Part shown: piece by piece, positions 46,191-54,143 of the stretch | Layout of the letters: each line of letters opens with the position of its first letter | Numbering within the stretch: position 1 is the stretch's first letter | Assembly: GCA_934541015.1 (NCBI GenBank) | Contig: CAKTDC010000021.1 | Span: 1 to 54,143, forward strand | Length of the DNA: 54,143 nt | Origin: an uncultured Luteimonas sp. | GTDB lineage: Bacteria; Pseudomonadota; Gammaproteobacteria; Xanthomonadales; Xanthomonadaceae | Direction of reading: 5' to 3' | Position numbers and translations under genes: made by a program | The notes under the pieces: generated by a model | Database searches by the model: none | Told to the model about the DNA's origin: nothing | The model's input: the letters and a program-made list of their open reading frames with translations, nothing else

Positions 46191-46436
46191 GTGGGATATG
46201 AAATATCCAATTAGCCGTCAACCGACGCGCTCGCAAAAATCCCAGCAATCACCTGCGGGGCTGAATCCGTAAAAAAGACCGTAAATTCATAGGCTTATAA
46301 AATTTACAGCGACTTTACGCATTCTCGGCCGAAATCTCCTCAGGCTGGCTTCGGGTGACATGGCGCAGATTGAGGTTGTAAATCCACTGTCACGGCCACT
46401 TGTCGCGGCCATGACCCCAACACTACTCTTGGGAGA

Positions 46437-49400
46437 ATGGATGGAAGCATACCCAAGGCGGACATTTTTCGTGAGCTCGACCATGCCTCCAGTCCGGAAG
46501 GTTGGTGGCCCGACCTGAGCGATACGCTGCTCGAGCTTGGGGCCTCCATCGCACCGGCCGATCGTCCAATTCTGGCTCCACTGGTTGCCTATCTCGCCCG
46601 GCACTCCCTCAGCTTGAGACTGTATGCGGGCACGAAGGCCCCGGTCGAGCCCCCCAGAGAAATCCACGACTCCCATCCGGGCAGCGCGACCCTATTTCGT
46701 TATCGTCATGGCCGATCGGCGGGTCTTGAACGACTGACCAGCATCGCGCTCTGTGCGCTTCTCGAGGCCAGCGAAGATGGCCGGGGACCGCCAAAGCGCC
46801 TGCTGTCCATTGTGCGGGGAGCGCTCGACAGCCCCAACTCGCCCCTGTCGGGTGCCCTCGGTGCCATTTCGTCCATTCCCGAGCTTGTCAGGATCCTCGA
46901 ATCCGACGAGCCGACCAGAAGGGCGCTCCCTCCGCACTTCCTTCGGCTCTGGGAGTCTTGGCTGCGCGACACCCTGGTTCGCTGGATGCTGGCCGAGCCG
47001 GATCGGCTGAGGCAGGCGCTGGAGCTCAGAACTCTGGCCCCTCAGCTTGAAGATCCGTTGATCCCTGTTTCGACGGAGCCGGGGCAGGTTGAGGGCGGCG
47101 TCTGCATGAAAGGATGCAGCACTCCACCGTCCAAGGAAGGGGAAGAAGAAACAACACCGACTCGTCATGGCCGCGCGGCGTCGGACCAGTTGGAAAGAGA
47201 GAGCGCGGGTGATCTGTTGGCACCCGCCGACTACCGGTTACCCGCCTCCTTGGATGAGCGCCTGTGCCGCGAAGCGGTACGGCATGCACAGCAGGAACTG
47301 GAACGGGATCGAGTGATAGCAGAGCCTTTTGGGGCCGTCGCGCTTCTCCTGTCGGGTGGTATCCGCGAAATCGACCTGCGGGATGTCGTGTGGGGGGCAG
47401 GGGAGGCCGCTCGACCGCATGCTATCGATCCTGACGCCCCGGTCCTTTACAGGCGACTGAAGCGGCCAGCGGACGCCGTCGATCCTCCTGGCCAGCTGGC
47501 CGGCTCGCTGGAGCCAAGCACCGACGTGCTGGCATGGCCGCTGCCGGATTCAGTCCATGCCTTGCTGATCAAGCTGGCCGGCGGCGCTGCACTTCCCGGT
47601 CAAGCAGTCCTCCCGATACTTGCAGCGTCGCCGGCTTCCCCATACCGAATGCGCGATGCCATCGCACAGCTCGTGCCTGGTGCCAAGGTGGGCGCCTTGG
47701 CTCCCCGTTTCGCGCTAGCGTCCCAGATCTCCGCTGTCTTGGGAACGGAGATTGCCCAGCTGGCGATGGCGGACACCTTTGGGATGCCGTCGATCCCCGC
47801 GTACTACTCATCGCTTCCCGAGGCCGTTCTTGCCCAACTCATCGCCAGTATTCAGTCGCGGCGATTTGGCGAACGTGTATGCGTGCCTCCTGATCGGCAT
47901 GCGTACGTGGGATCACGACTTACTCTGACCGACGCAGCTGCAAAGCGATGGCCGACCATGCTTCGGGGCGCACTAAAATCGGCATCGCAGCATTCGGCAG
48001 GGGACTTGGCCGAGTGGCGTGCACACCGGAATCATCTGGTGGCGACGCTATGCGCCGCGACGGGTCACCGACCAGAAGACGCGTTAGGGCGAATCTTCCT
48101 GGGCGACGTGATCCCCGAATACGGCCTCATCATCCTCCAGGACAAGCAGGTCGACGCACTGCGGGCGGCGCGCATCGCAGCAACCGGTCGACTCTGGCTG
48201 TCGGATCTGCGCCGCTATCTGGACCGCTTGGTCGAGATCGCCGTGAGGCAGCGGGGACAGCCAGCAGGCGAGTTCGCGACATCAGTCTTGCGGAACGAGG
48301 AGCCGCTTTTCAGCGTGCCTGCCCCGGATGGCTCTCGAGTCCCTATGACGGCTGCGTCGCTGCGTGAAGGGATGCCCCCGGAACTACAGGCCGTCGACAA
48401 CTTTTTCCGACACCGATTGAATCAGCTTCTGCTCGCACGCAAGGTGGACCCAGAGCTTCGGCACGCGCAGCTTGGCTGGGTTGTTTCGCCAGCGCACGTT
48501 CATTCCGATCTTTCGCCGCGGGCACCAACCGATATTGGCACGGCCCTTGGTTCGGTCATAGACGACCTGTTGGTATCCGATGGCTGGTATCTGCCGTCAG
48601 CCCGAAAGACACGATGGACCTGGGCGGGAGTCCCCATGCCGCCACCCGTCGACTGGGGTGCGGTCTTCGCCACGCAGAAGCGACAGCAGGAAGAAGAGCT
48701 CAAGCGCATCCGACTACGACTGCGCGAGCGATGGAAGGAATACGAGGGTTCCGTCATGTCACGGGTGGCGGATGCGATTCAGGAGTTTTGCCCGACGCTA
48801 CGCGTAGACGTCGACAAGAAATGCATCGTAAGACTCGGAGGAGCAGAGAGCGTTGTAGTCATGGGGGGTGATCACCACGCACTGATCTGCGACCGCGTGC
48901 GACAAGGCGACCAGGATCAGTCAAGCGGACTGGAAGCAGTCATGGCCAGGGTCTTGTTGTATCGCCTGGTGCGCCGGGCTCGTGACAAGGGACTGATTCA
49001 AGGTCCGATTCCAGGTCGGCCCTATCTGAGCGTTACCGCGGATCCCTCGCCGTTCGTGCCGGGCTTGGGCATCGCTGTCCGTCAGGCATACGCCATTCGG
49101 CAGGGGATCGAATCAAGGGCGCGGACAGGGCGGGTGCGGGATCAGGGGCAGCTAACCGTCTGGTCCATTCTGGCTTTCTCAATGTACCGACGCATGATAT
49201 GGGCGCGAGCGGCAACAAGTGCTGCCCGGACAGCAATGAGGGCCAAGGGGCGAAGCCATGTCCTGCGGATTGCCGCCCGGCTTGACGCTTCCGGCATGCA
49301 CATGGTGTTCAGCGGCGTGCCGGCCACCCTCCTGTCGCGACGGAAGCAAAGCGCGCCTACGTCTTCCGCTCCTACGCTGGATGCGATCGAAGATTGGGCG

Positions 49401-51587
49401 CTTGCCCATCTCTCTTCCGAGGTCGATTGGGGTCCGCGAGGCACCATCACGGACAAGATCGAAGCGACCTTGGTGGCAGCCTCCAACATTGAACTTTCAG
49501 GGATCGAGCGCTTCCTCTTTCAAGCTGGTCCACAAACGGCTGCCGAGATCCCTATCCGGTGCGTCGCACGAGATGATGCGTGGCCAGTGCACACCTTGGA
49601 CCCTATTCCGAGTGGCGAGGACTCCGCCGGGCGTGGGCCACCCATGGCGGACACACATCTGAAAGAGACCGGTCTGCGAGTTCAGCGCGCTGACTACGGT
49701 CGTTTGGTAGGGCTTCTGAACAAGCGAAAGTTCGGACGCATCCGGGCAGCAAAAGCTGCGAACCCCAAGATAGCCTCTGACGGCAAGATTGGATGGAGGC
49801 GCGCACTCAGGCAGGAACTTGAGAAGCTCAGAGAAGACGTCGGCAGCGAGTCAAACCTGGCTGTTCTGGTGGGGTACGTGTTGGATCACTTGAGATATGG
49901 CAGCGAGGATGGGAATCGTCTTTCCCAGAACTCACTCCGTCGTGAGATATCACAGATCAGCTGGCCACTGCTCGTGCTTCTTGCCGACAGAAGCTTGCTC
50001 GGACTGACGGCAGAGGAACTCCGGCGACTCTACAGGGAGACTTTGCTTTCCAAGTCAGCGAAGGCCATGCCTCACGCTTTCGAGGAGCTTCGTCGTTTCC
50101 ATCGGTATCTTGTTCGGGTCCATGCCAGGCCATCGGTCGACATGGCCGAGCTTGCAGCTTTGGCCGGGTCGCGACAGTCGGATATTGAACCTGGACTGTT
50201 GACTCAAGCAGAGCTCAGCGCAACTGCCGATCAGCTGCGACTCGATTACGAGAACGAGGCCACGCGAGCTGACGCGAGCCCTGACTTCCTGCGCCTCGCG
50301 CGGCTGCGCCGGGTGTTCTACCTGATCCTCGAGGCCTCTGGCATCCGGCCGGGATCAGCCTATGGACTGACGATGGGTGACATCCATCTACTGGACGGTA
50401 CGGGTGATTTCGTCCATGTACGGAGGACGGGAGACTACGGCGAAGCGAAGACCAACACGTCGCTTGGATTCGCTCCACTCGCCAGCGATCTGTGGAACGA
50501 GAACCGTCAGTGGTTGGTGGATTGGCTCGAGGAGGAGCGGCTGCTCCATCCTGAAAATTTGCGCGAGATTCCGTTGTTCTCTGCGAAGACGGGCGGCCTG
50601 ACTCGCGTGCATGATCATCATCTCACTGGTCGGATCAACGCACTGCTGAAATGGGCCACCGGCAATCGCAACGCCCACTGCTACTGGCTTCGCAAGGTGC
50701 GAATCTCGGAGCGTTTCCGGGCGCTGGCATGCAAGGAGGGCCCTTCTGCGCGCGGCGTATACGGAACGATGGTTATGTCGGGACACGCTTGGATTCAGGT
50801 TACGATCGAGCGTTATCTGAATGATCCGGCCAGTCTGTTGTTCGTGGATCTAAGGACTGGTTCCGAAGCCTCTCGTGCACTGCTGTTGGCGACGTCGGGC
50901 CTTAGGCATGGTCCACTGGATGTCGCATGGAGTCGGGCCGGCCACGATGGGCCGGCGAGGATGGCGGTGCTGCTCGACAGGCTCGATGCGGAAATTGTGG
51001 AAGCTCCACCGGAGCATCGCACGTCGCCGCCCCCACTTCGCCGGTTCAAGCCTTTGCGGCCAATCCACGTGGATGCCTATGCCCGTGCCATGCAGCGACA
51101 TAGGAGTCGTGCGGAGGCCGTCCTTGACGCCGGAATCACGATTCGGCAGGCGATCCAGTTCGATACGGCTGCCTCCGAACTATTCGTGCGGCGCGGTTGC
51201 GCGCCGTGGAAGGTTCAAAATCATGATGGTTCGAGGCACATTCTACGTGTTCCGCGAAATATCGAGGGAAGCGAAAAAGTGTTTGAACTCCTGGATCGTG
51301 ATCCTTCCGATGCGGTATCAAAGCTCTCTGAGTCGTGGGTCCGCTACGCGCACCCGGAGCGCCTACACGGCAAGGGTGTCGTCATGCGGGTTGAAGCGGA
51401 TCATCTACCATCCGTTCTTGAGTTGGTTGCAGAATCTGGGTTGAAGATGCAAGTGGTGACCGTCGATGGGCACCACTTGCTGATGGAAGGCCAACGTGAG
51501 AAACATAAGAAAGGACACGGTTCGGTGCTGCGCTGGGTGTTCTCCGTCATCTGGATCTACAATCAGGCGCATGTCCACGCTGGCTAG
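46437..51587 (+). CDS. Giant tyrosine-recombinase protein with two catalytic-type domains
   Basis: 1716 residues, far above the usual 300-450 of tyrosine recombinases. At about 1230-1465 a full catalytic set can be read: R1304 (GIRPGSAYGL), K1338 (EAKTNTS), YWLRK with R1419 (H1414 two residues before the expected box position), H1450 (MSGHAW) and nucleophile Y1460 (TIERYL). At about 520-695 a second, decayed copy is suggested: R545 (TGHRPEDAL) and R658 (FRHRLNQLL) remain, but W681 stands at the second His position and D691 where the tyrosine should be. The remaining ~1000 residues are not recognised. Codon use is less GC-biased than in the chromosome. The ATG at 46437 has GGGAG only a base or two away, so the start is uncertain. 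It begins 250 bases from the tRNA-derived junction. Confidence 0.8.
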   Translation: MDGSIPKADIFRELDHASSPEGWWPDLSDTLLELGASIAPADRPILAPLVAYLARHSLSLRLYAGTKAPVEPPREIHDSHPGSATLFRYRHGRSAGLERLTSIALCALLEASEDGRGPPKRLLSIVRGALDSPNSPLSGALGAISSIPELVRILESDEPTRRALPPHFLRLWESWLRDTLVRWMLAEPDRLRQALELRTLAPQLEDPLIPVSTEPGQVEGGVCMKGCSTPPSKEGEEETTPTRHGRAASDQLERESAGDLLAPADYRLPASLDERLCREAVRHAQQELERDRVIAEPFGAVALLLSGGIREIDLRDVVWGAGEAARPHAIDPDAPVLYRRLKRPADAVDPPGQLAGSLEPSTDVLAWPLPDSVHALLIKLAGGAALPGQAVLPILAASPASPYRMRDAIAQLVPGAKVGALAPRFALASQISAVLGTEIAQLAMADTFGMPSIPAYYSSLPEAVLAQLIASIQSRRFGERVCVPPDRHAYVGSRLTLTDAAAKRWPTMLRGALKSASQHSAGDLAEWRAHRNHLVATLCAATGHRPEDALGRIFLGDVIPEYGLIILQDKQVDALRAARIAATGRLWLSDLRRYLDRLVEIAVRQRGQPAGEFATSVLRNEEPLFSVPAPDGSRVPMTAASLREGMPPELQAVDNFFRHRLNQLLLARKVDPELRHAQLGWVVSPAHVHSDLSPRAPTDIGTALGSVIDDLLVSDGWYLPSARKTRWTWAGVPMPPPVDWGAVFATQKRQQEEELKRIRLRLRERWKEYEGSVMSRVADAIQEFCPTLRVDVDKKCIVRLGGAESVVVMGGDHHALICDRVRQGDQDQSSGLEAVMARVLLYRLVRRARDKGLIQGPIPGRPYLSVTADPSPFVPGLGIAVRQAYAIRQGIESRARTGRVRDQGQLTVWSILAFSMYRRMIWARAATSAARTAMRAKGRSHVLRIAARLDASGMHMVFSGVPATLLSRRKQSAPTSSAPTLDAIEDWALAHLSSEVDWGPRGTITDKIEATLVAASNIELSGIERFLFQAGPQTAAEIPIRCVARDDAWPVHTLDPIPSGEDSAGRGPPMADTHLKETGLRVQRADYGRLVGLLNKRKFGRIRAAKAANPKIASDGKIGWRRALRQELEKLREDVGSESNLAVLVGYVLDHLRYGSEDGNRLSQNSLRREISQISWPLLVLLADRSLLGLTAEELRRLYRETLLSKSAKAMPHAFEELRRFHRYLVRVHARPSVDMAELAALAGSRQSDIEPGLLTQAELSATADQLRLDYENEATRADASPDFLRLARLRRVFYLILEASGIRPGSAYGLTMGDIHLLDGTGDFVHVRRTGDYGEAKTNTSLGFAPLASDLWNENRQWLVDWLEEERLLHPENLREIPLFSAKTGGLTRVHDHHLTGRINALLKWATGNRNAHCYWLRKVRISERFRALACKEGPSARGVYGTMVMSGHAWIQVTIERYLNDPASLLFVDLRTGSEASRALLLATSGLRHGPLDVAWSRAGHDGPARMAVLLDRLDAEIVEAPPEHRTSPPPLRRFKPLRPIHVDAYARAMQRHRSRAEAVLDAGITIRQAIQFDTAASELFVRRGCAPWKVQNHDGSRHILRVPRNIEGSEKVFELLDRDPSDAVSKLSESWVRYAHPERLHGKGVVMRVEADHLPSVLELVAESGLKMQVVTVDGHHLLMEGQREKHKKGHGSVLRWVFSVIWIYNQAHVHAG

Positions 51588-52297
51588 AGCGACAACTGGA
51601 CCTGCAGACGCCCGCCGGGCAATGCGCGATACACATTCTTCCTGACAAGCTCGACGGGGCCGACAAAGATGGCGCTGTGCTTCACAACGCGCTCATACAC
51701 ATCATCGACTTCAAGGGGGTAATGCGCGGCGGGAAGCTCAAGGAAGGCGATGTCGCCGAGGAGCACCACATTGGCATCAGGCGCGGGGGCGCAGACGCCG
51801 ATCACCTTTGACCGAAGGTGGCGATGTCCGTCGTTCTCAGCGTCTGGTTCTGTGAAATCAACGAGCGAGATGTGTGGGAAATCGACGCTTTTTCCTGCAA
51901 CGTCTAGCGCCGCCGTGAGTTTGCTTTTTTCGTAGGTTGTCGCGAGCGCGCGCAGAAGATCAAGGCAATGAGGATGCGTCACGGCCTGCGTCAGAGGCAG
52001 CGGAGGTTGGCGCTTGGAGTTCTCATGAAGCTCTTGCGCAGCAGTCGCCAGGTCCGAGATCATCGTTTTGCTGAGATCGAACATGTCGTTGTCGCTGCAA
52101 ATAGGAAGGTGGATGCAGCCACCCCAGAGGGTTGGTGCGCCGAGTTTGGAGCCGTAGCAGTTGGCAAGCGCGCGCAGGAGTTTGGGAATATGTGCGAGCT
52201 TGTCCATGGACTCCTTGTCAAGCAGAAGCGGCGTTCCGGGTACGGCGTTGCATGCGAAGGTCAGCCGGATGCAGCGAGAGAGGTCGAGGGTTTTCAT
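51584..52297 (-). CDS. Orphan protein of 237 residues convergent with the giant recombinase
   Basis: Not recognised. ATG 52297 is preceded by TGGAGA at good spacing; a longer open frame upstream (to 52612) lacks a better start. The product is mostly polar, with helix-rich N-terminal half (DKLAHIPKLLRALANCYGSKL) and a beta-rich C-terminal half (LRSKVIGVCAPAPDANVVLLGDIAFLEL). No membrane segment or catalytic motif seen. Its stop codon overlaps the stop of the recombinase gene by four bases. This tight convergence suggests a shared unit of acquisition. Confidence 0.7.
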   Translation of the reverse strand: MKTLDLSRCIRLTFACNAVPGTPLLLDKESMDKLAHIPKLLRALANCYGSKLGAPTLWGGCIHLPICSDNDMFDLSKTMISDLATAAQELHENSKRQPPLPLTQAVTHPHCLDLLRALATTYEKSKLTAALDVAGKSVDFPHISLVDFTEPDAENDGHRHLRSKVIGVCAPAPDANVVLLGDIAFLELPAAHYPLEVDDVYERVVKHSAIFVGPVELVRKNVYRALPGGRLQVQLSL

Positions 52298-52415
52298 TCT
52301 GTGTCTCCAGGAGGAAAGTGGAAAAAATGGGGTGCAGGGCATGAGCCGATGGCGCTGGAGCGCCTCGGAGGAATCTGTGGAATTGGTGTCCCGGCCCTGC
52401 GCGGGCAGCTGATGA

Positions 52416-52466
52416 GAGCGACCGAATGGAATCTGCAATGCAGATCTCTGGTGCTTCGGGTCGCTC
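52416..52466. other. Long stem-loop upstream of the 237-residue gene
   Basis: GAGCGACC (52416-52423) pairs with GGTCGCTC (52459-52466), and inside it ATCTGC (52431-52436) pairs with GCAGAT (52440-52445). It is 120 bases upstream of the minus-strand start at 52297, so it could be a structured leader, an operator or part of a recombination site. Confidence 0.5.
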
Positions 52467-53069
52467 GGATCTTTGACCGGATCGCGAGCGAGATCAGGAG
52501 TTGATTCACCTTTTTGCGCTAGCTCAGCGTCGAATCTGGCGCCGCCGGTGCGAGGTGGATTGAGACCGTTCCCGCAACTCGCGGCATCGGATTCGGTTGA
52601 TTTCCTGACCAACCGCGCTGCGTGCGGGAGCGCGGGTCAAAATGCGCTGTGCCTGCAGGCAGAGCCGGTCTTTCTGGATTGATGCGTGGGGCGCGGCTGA
52701 GATCGCAGATGAATTAAGAGGCCAGCAGTTCTGCTGGCGACACGCAACGGAGCGAGGGTGCGAGCGTTGCAGTTGGCAAAGATGCTTACGGCACCAGTGC
52801 CGGCAATTAAGCAGCCGAGGACTGGCACAGTTGCAATGCGCTCGCCATGAGGGCGACAGGGGCATGGCCCTGTGCATTGATGAAAAGAGGAGGCTTCCTC
52901 AGTTCAAAATGAAAGCGACAAGTTGTCGCCGAGATGAGGGAGGCTGGCCCCTCGTGGCAGCACCAACCACAGATGCTTGCCGTGATCATTATCAGACCCC
53001 AGGCTTGGCGTCAAGCTTTGGCGCGTGCGCGTGCGGCATCACGCCGATGCAGAAACTGGCGCGTGCCGC
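52467..53069. other. Spacer without recognisable genes
   Basis: Only short frames with no family resemblance. A perfect inverted pair GCCAGCAG / CTGCTGGC sits at 52721-52738. Mixed composition; probably degraded mobile DNA between the recombinase unit and the IS scars. Confidence 0.4.
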
Positions 53070-53261
53070 TTAGCTCCACTTCTTGAGTCCGCTAAAATGG
53101 GAGGTGCCCACCCAGTCGTACAGCGTGTGCTTGTGGATCCCGATGCGCGCGGCCACATCCACCACCGTGAAGCCGCGCTCGAACACCTGCTTCACCGCTT
53201 CGGTCATGAACTCATTCGTGTACTGCTTACCATGGGGCAGGGAGACGCAGGGGGCAACCAT
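53070..53261 (-). pseudogene. Truncated IS3-type transposase OrfA fragment
   Basis: The frame encodes GKQYTNEFMTEAVKQVFERG and then VVDVAARIGIHKHTLYDWV, the N-terminal HTH of IS3/IS911-like OrfA proteins. It stops soon after the recognition helix (LKKWS), and no OrfB is present, so this is a relic. The upstream sequence on the opposite strand is the start of the HEPN-motif gene, so the relic flanks that gene directly. Confidence 0.7.
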
Positions 53262-53930
53262 GAAGTACCTGTTGCGCGGGGCACACATCGGGTCACAAGT
53301 GGCCATTGAGATTGACAAGGCCCGCTACGAGCATCTGGCACATGCCCGGAAGACATTGGTGGACGCTGGTGCCTTTGAAGAGCGCTACGAGCTCTTGTTG
53401 GGCAACTACACGGCCTTTGAGGTGTTCTGCGCCGAGGTGTCGCTGAAAGGATCGTATGAGCTCGATATCCGCTACGAAAAGTGGGCGCGCGTCATCTCAG
53501 AAGCCAACCGCCACGCCATCAACTTCCTAACGATGACCAGACTGTATCGCGACCAGGTGAAAGGGGGGTTTAAGCACCTCGAACTGTCCGAACCCTTCAA
53601 ACATCAGGCCAAACGCTTGCTGGATGAGGCGTACACCAATGACGACCAGTTCCGCTTCACGGAGACCTTCAGGAACCATGTCCAACACGTGGCCTTTGCC
53701 GTGCATGGCTTGAAAGGGCGACCCAAAGGCGCCCCCTTGCTTGAGGGCACATTGGTCTATTGCCAGAAGAAGCATCTGGCCGAGGATCCCAAGTTCACGA
53801 AAGAGGATCTGGCCGTGCTTGACGAGAACATTGACCTTCTGTCGATGTTCCGAGGCTACATGGCTAAGATGAGCCGCATCCACATCGCGTTGCGCAAGCA
53901 GATCAAAGAAGCATGCACAAAAGCCCGTGC
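53260..53930 (+). pseudogene. HEPN-motif protein, 3' end cut off by an IS
   Basis: From ATG 53260 (MKYLLRGAHIGSQVAIEIDK) about 223 native residues remain before an IS3-type terminus at about 53931; the open frame then runs into IS sequence to 54084. The protein is predicted all-helical and contains R138-N-H-V-Q-H143, which fits the R-(N/D/H)-x3-H signature of HEPN ribonuclease domains. HEPN proteins often serve in toxin and anti-phage systems, so a defence role is plausible but unproven. The original C-terminus is lost; whether the truncated form is functional is unknown. Confidence 0.6.
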
Positions 53931-54068
53931 TGAACCGCCCCGGGATTCCTGGAGGCTCCAACCTTTGAGAGGATGGAGTCATGACCAAGCCAGTGAAGTA
54001 TTCCCCGGAAGTGCGGGAGCGAGCGGTGCGGATGGTGCTCGAGCACCAGGACGAGCACGGTTCGCAGT
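53931..54068 (+). mobile_element. IS3-type element, left end and start of orfA (interrupted)
   Basis: It begins with TGAACCGCCCCGGGATTCCT, a terminus typical of one IS3-family group. The orfA start is at ATG 53981 (MTKPVKYSPEVRERAVRMVLEHQDEHGSQ), a well-known OrfA N-terminus. The frame is interrupted after about 29 codons by a second IS end at about 54069. Confidence 0.75.
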
Positions 54069-54143
54069 TGTCAACGCCGACTGAAATCTGACCCACTTTG
54101 ACCCGTTATCGCCGATTGAAATCTGACCCACCCAAGCCCGTTC
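54069..54143. mobile_element. IS21-type terminus inserted in the IS3 orfA (continues off the edge)
   Basis: It starts TGTCAACGCC and contains two direct copies of CCGAYTGAAATCTGACCCAC (54078-54097 and 54112-54131). Multiple terminal repeats of this form are typical of IS21-family ends. The transposase genes would lie beyond the window. Confidence 0.7.

Noticed and set aside
46153..46216. A complete but very short tRNA gene
   Set aside because: GGCTA/TAGCC and a T-arm can pair, but the anticodon-like loop competes with the T-arm for the same GTGG bases, and no normal D-arm or variable loop exists. A tRNA fragment is the simpler reading.
52473..52682. Short plus-strand frame upstream of the IS scars
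   Set aside because: No ribosome binding site, no family resemblance, and it overlaps the leader of the minus-strand orphan.
53931..54084. C-terminal part of the HEPN-motif ORF
   Set aside because: These codons lie within the IS3-type and IS21-type ends, so they are read-through and not native sequence.

Overview
The window is a GC-rich gammaproteobacterial chromosome segment, most likely from the family Xanthomonadaceae (Lysobacter, Luteimonas or Thermomonas type). The placement rests on gene content and order seen here: groES-groEL under a CIRCE operator, lrp next to dadA-alr, dsbD-tlpA-aroQ-accB-accC-prmA-fis in one run, then purH-purD. It also rests on xanthomonad-style G-rich dispersed repeats. 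No species is assigned.

Layout. 1-1046: start of groEL, groES and a CIRCE site, all on the minus strand. 1047-4629: repeat-rich spacer, lrp, and the divergent D-alanine catabolism pair dadA-alr. 4724-8240: a PagL-like lipid A deacylase, a GNAT-like protein and an uncharacterised membrane protein. 8393-15984: cutA, dsbD, a TlpA-like thioredoxin, aroQ, a secreted protein, accB, a four-helix-bundle gene bounded by inverted repeats that separates accB from accC, accC, and a membrane protein. 16040-18901: prmA, a DUF3426 protein and fis. 18987-21804 (minus): a four-gene phospholipid cluster resembling E. coli ynbA/ynbB. 21872-27231: purH, purD (carrying an in-frame repeat element), an aminotransferase and ygiD.

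27396-34292 is an accessory locus. It holds a 231-residue orphan, an HTH-HATPase-STAS-like regulator, an Xre repressor and a type III restriction-modification pair whose Mod target-recognition region has a different base composition. 34460-40382 returns to ordinary genes: an MFS-acyltransferase fusion, two CD225 proteins, DUF2752, nudC, erpA, DUF6776 and DUF4126. 41192-45493 is a signalling pair: a response regulator with degenerate GGDEF and EAL domains, and a hybrid histidine kinase with an HPt domain.

From about 45.5 kb the composition changes and a mobile region begins. It contains a frameshifted antitoxin relic, a cluster of CTGTSACAG sites, a minus-strand terminator, and a fragment resembling the 3' end of tRNA-Met. 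Next comes a 1716-residue protein with a complete tyrosine-recombinase catalytic set near its C-terminus and what looks like a second, decayed catalytic domain in its middle. After it are an orphan gene convergent with it, IS debris, and a HEPN-motif protein whose 3' end is cut by an IS3-type element that is itself cut by an IS21-type terminus. The region continues past the right edge. The giant recombinase at a tRNA-derived junction is the best candidate here for an undescribed system. The repeat elements that have entered purD, dsbD and the accBC operon are the next most interesting signals.
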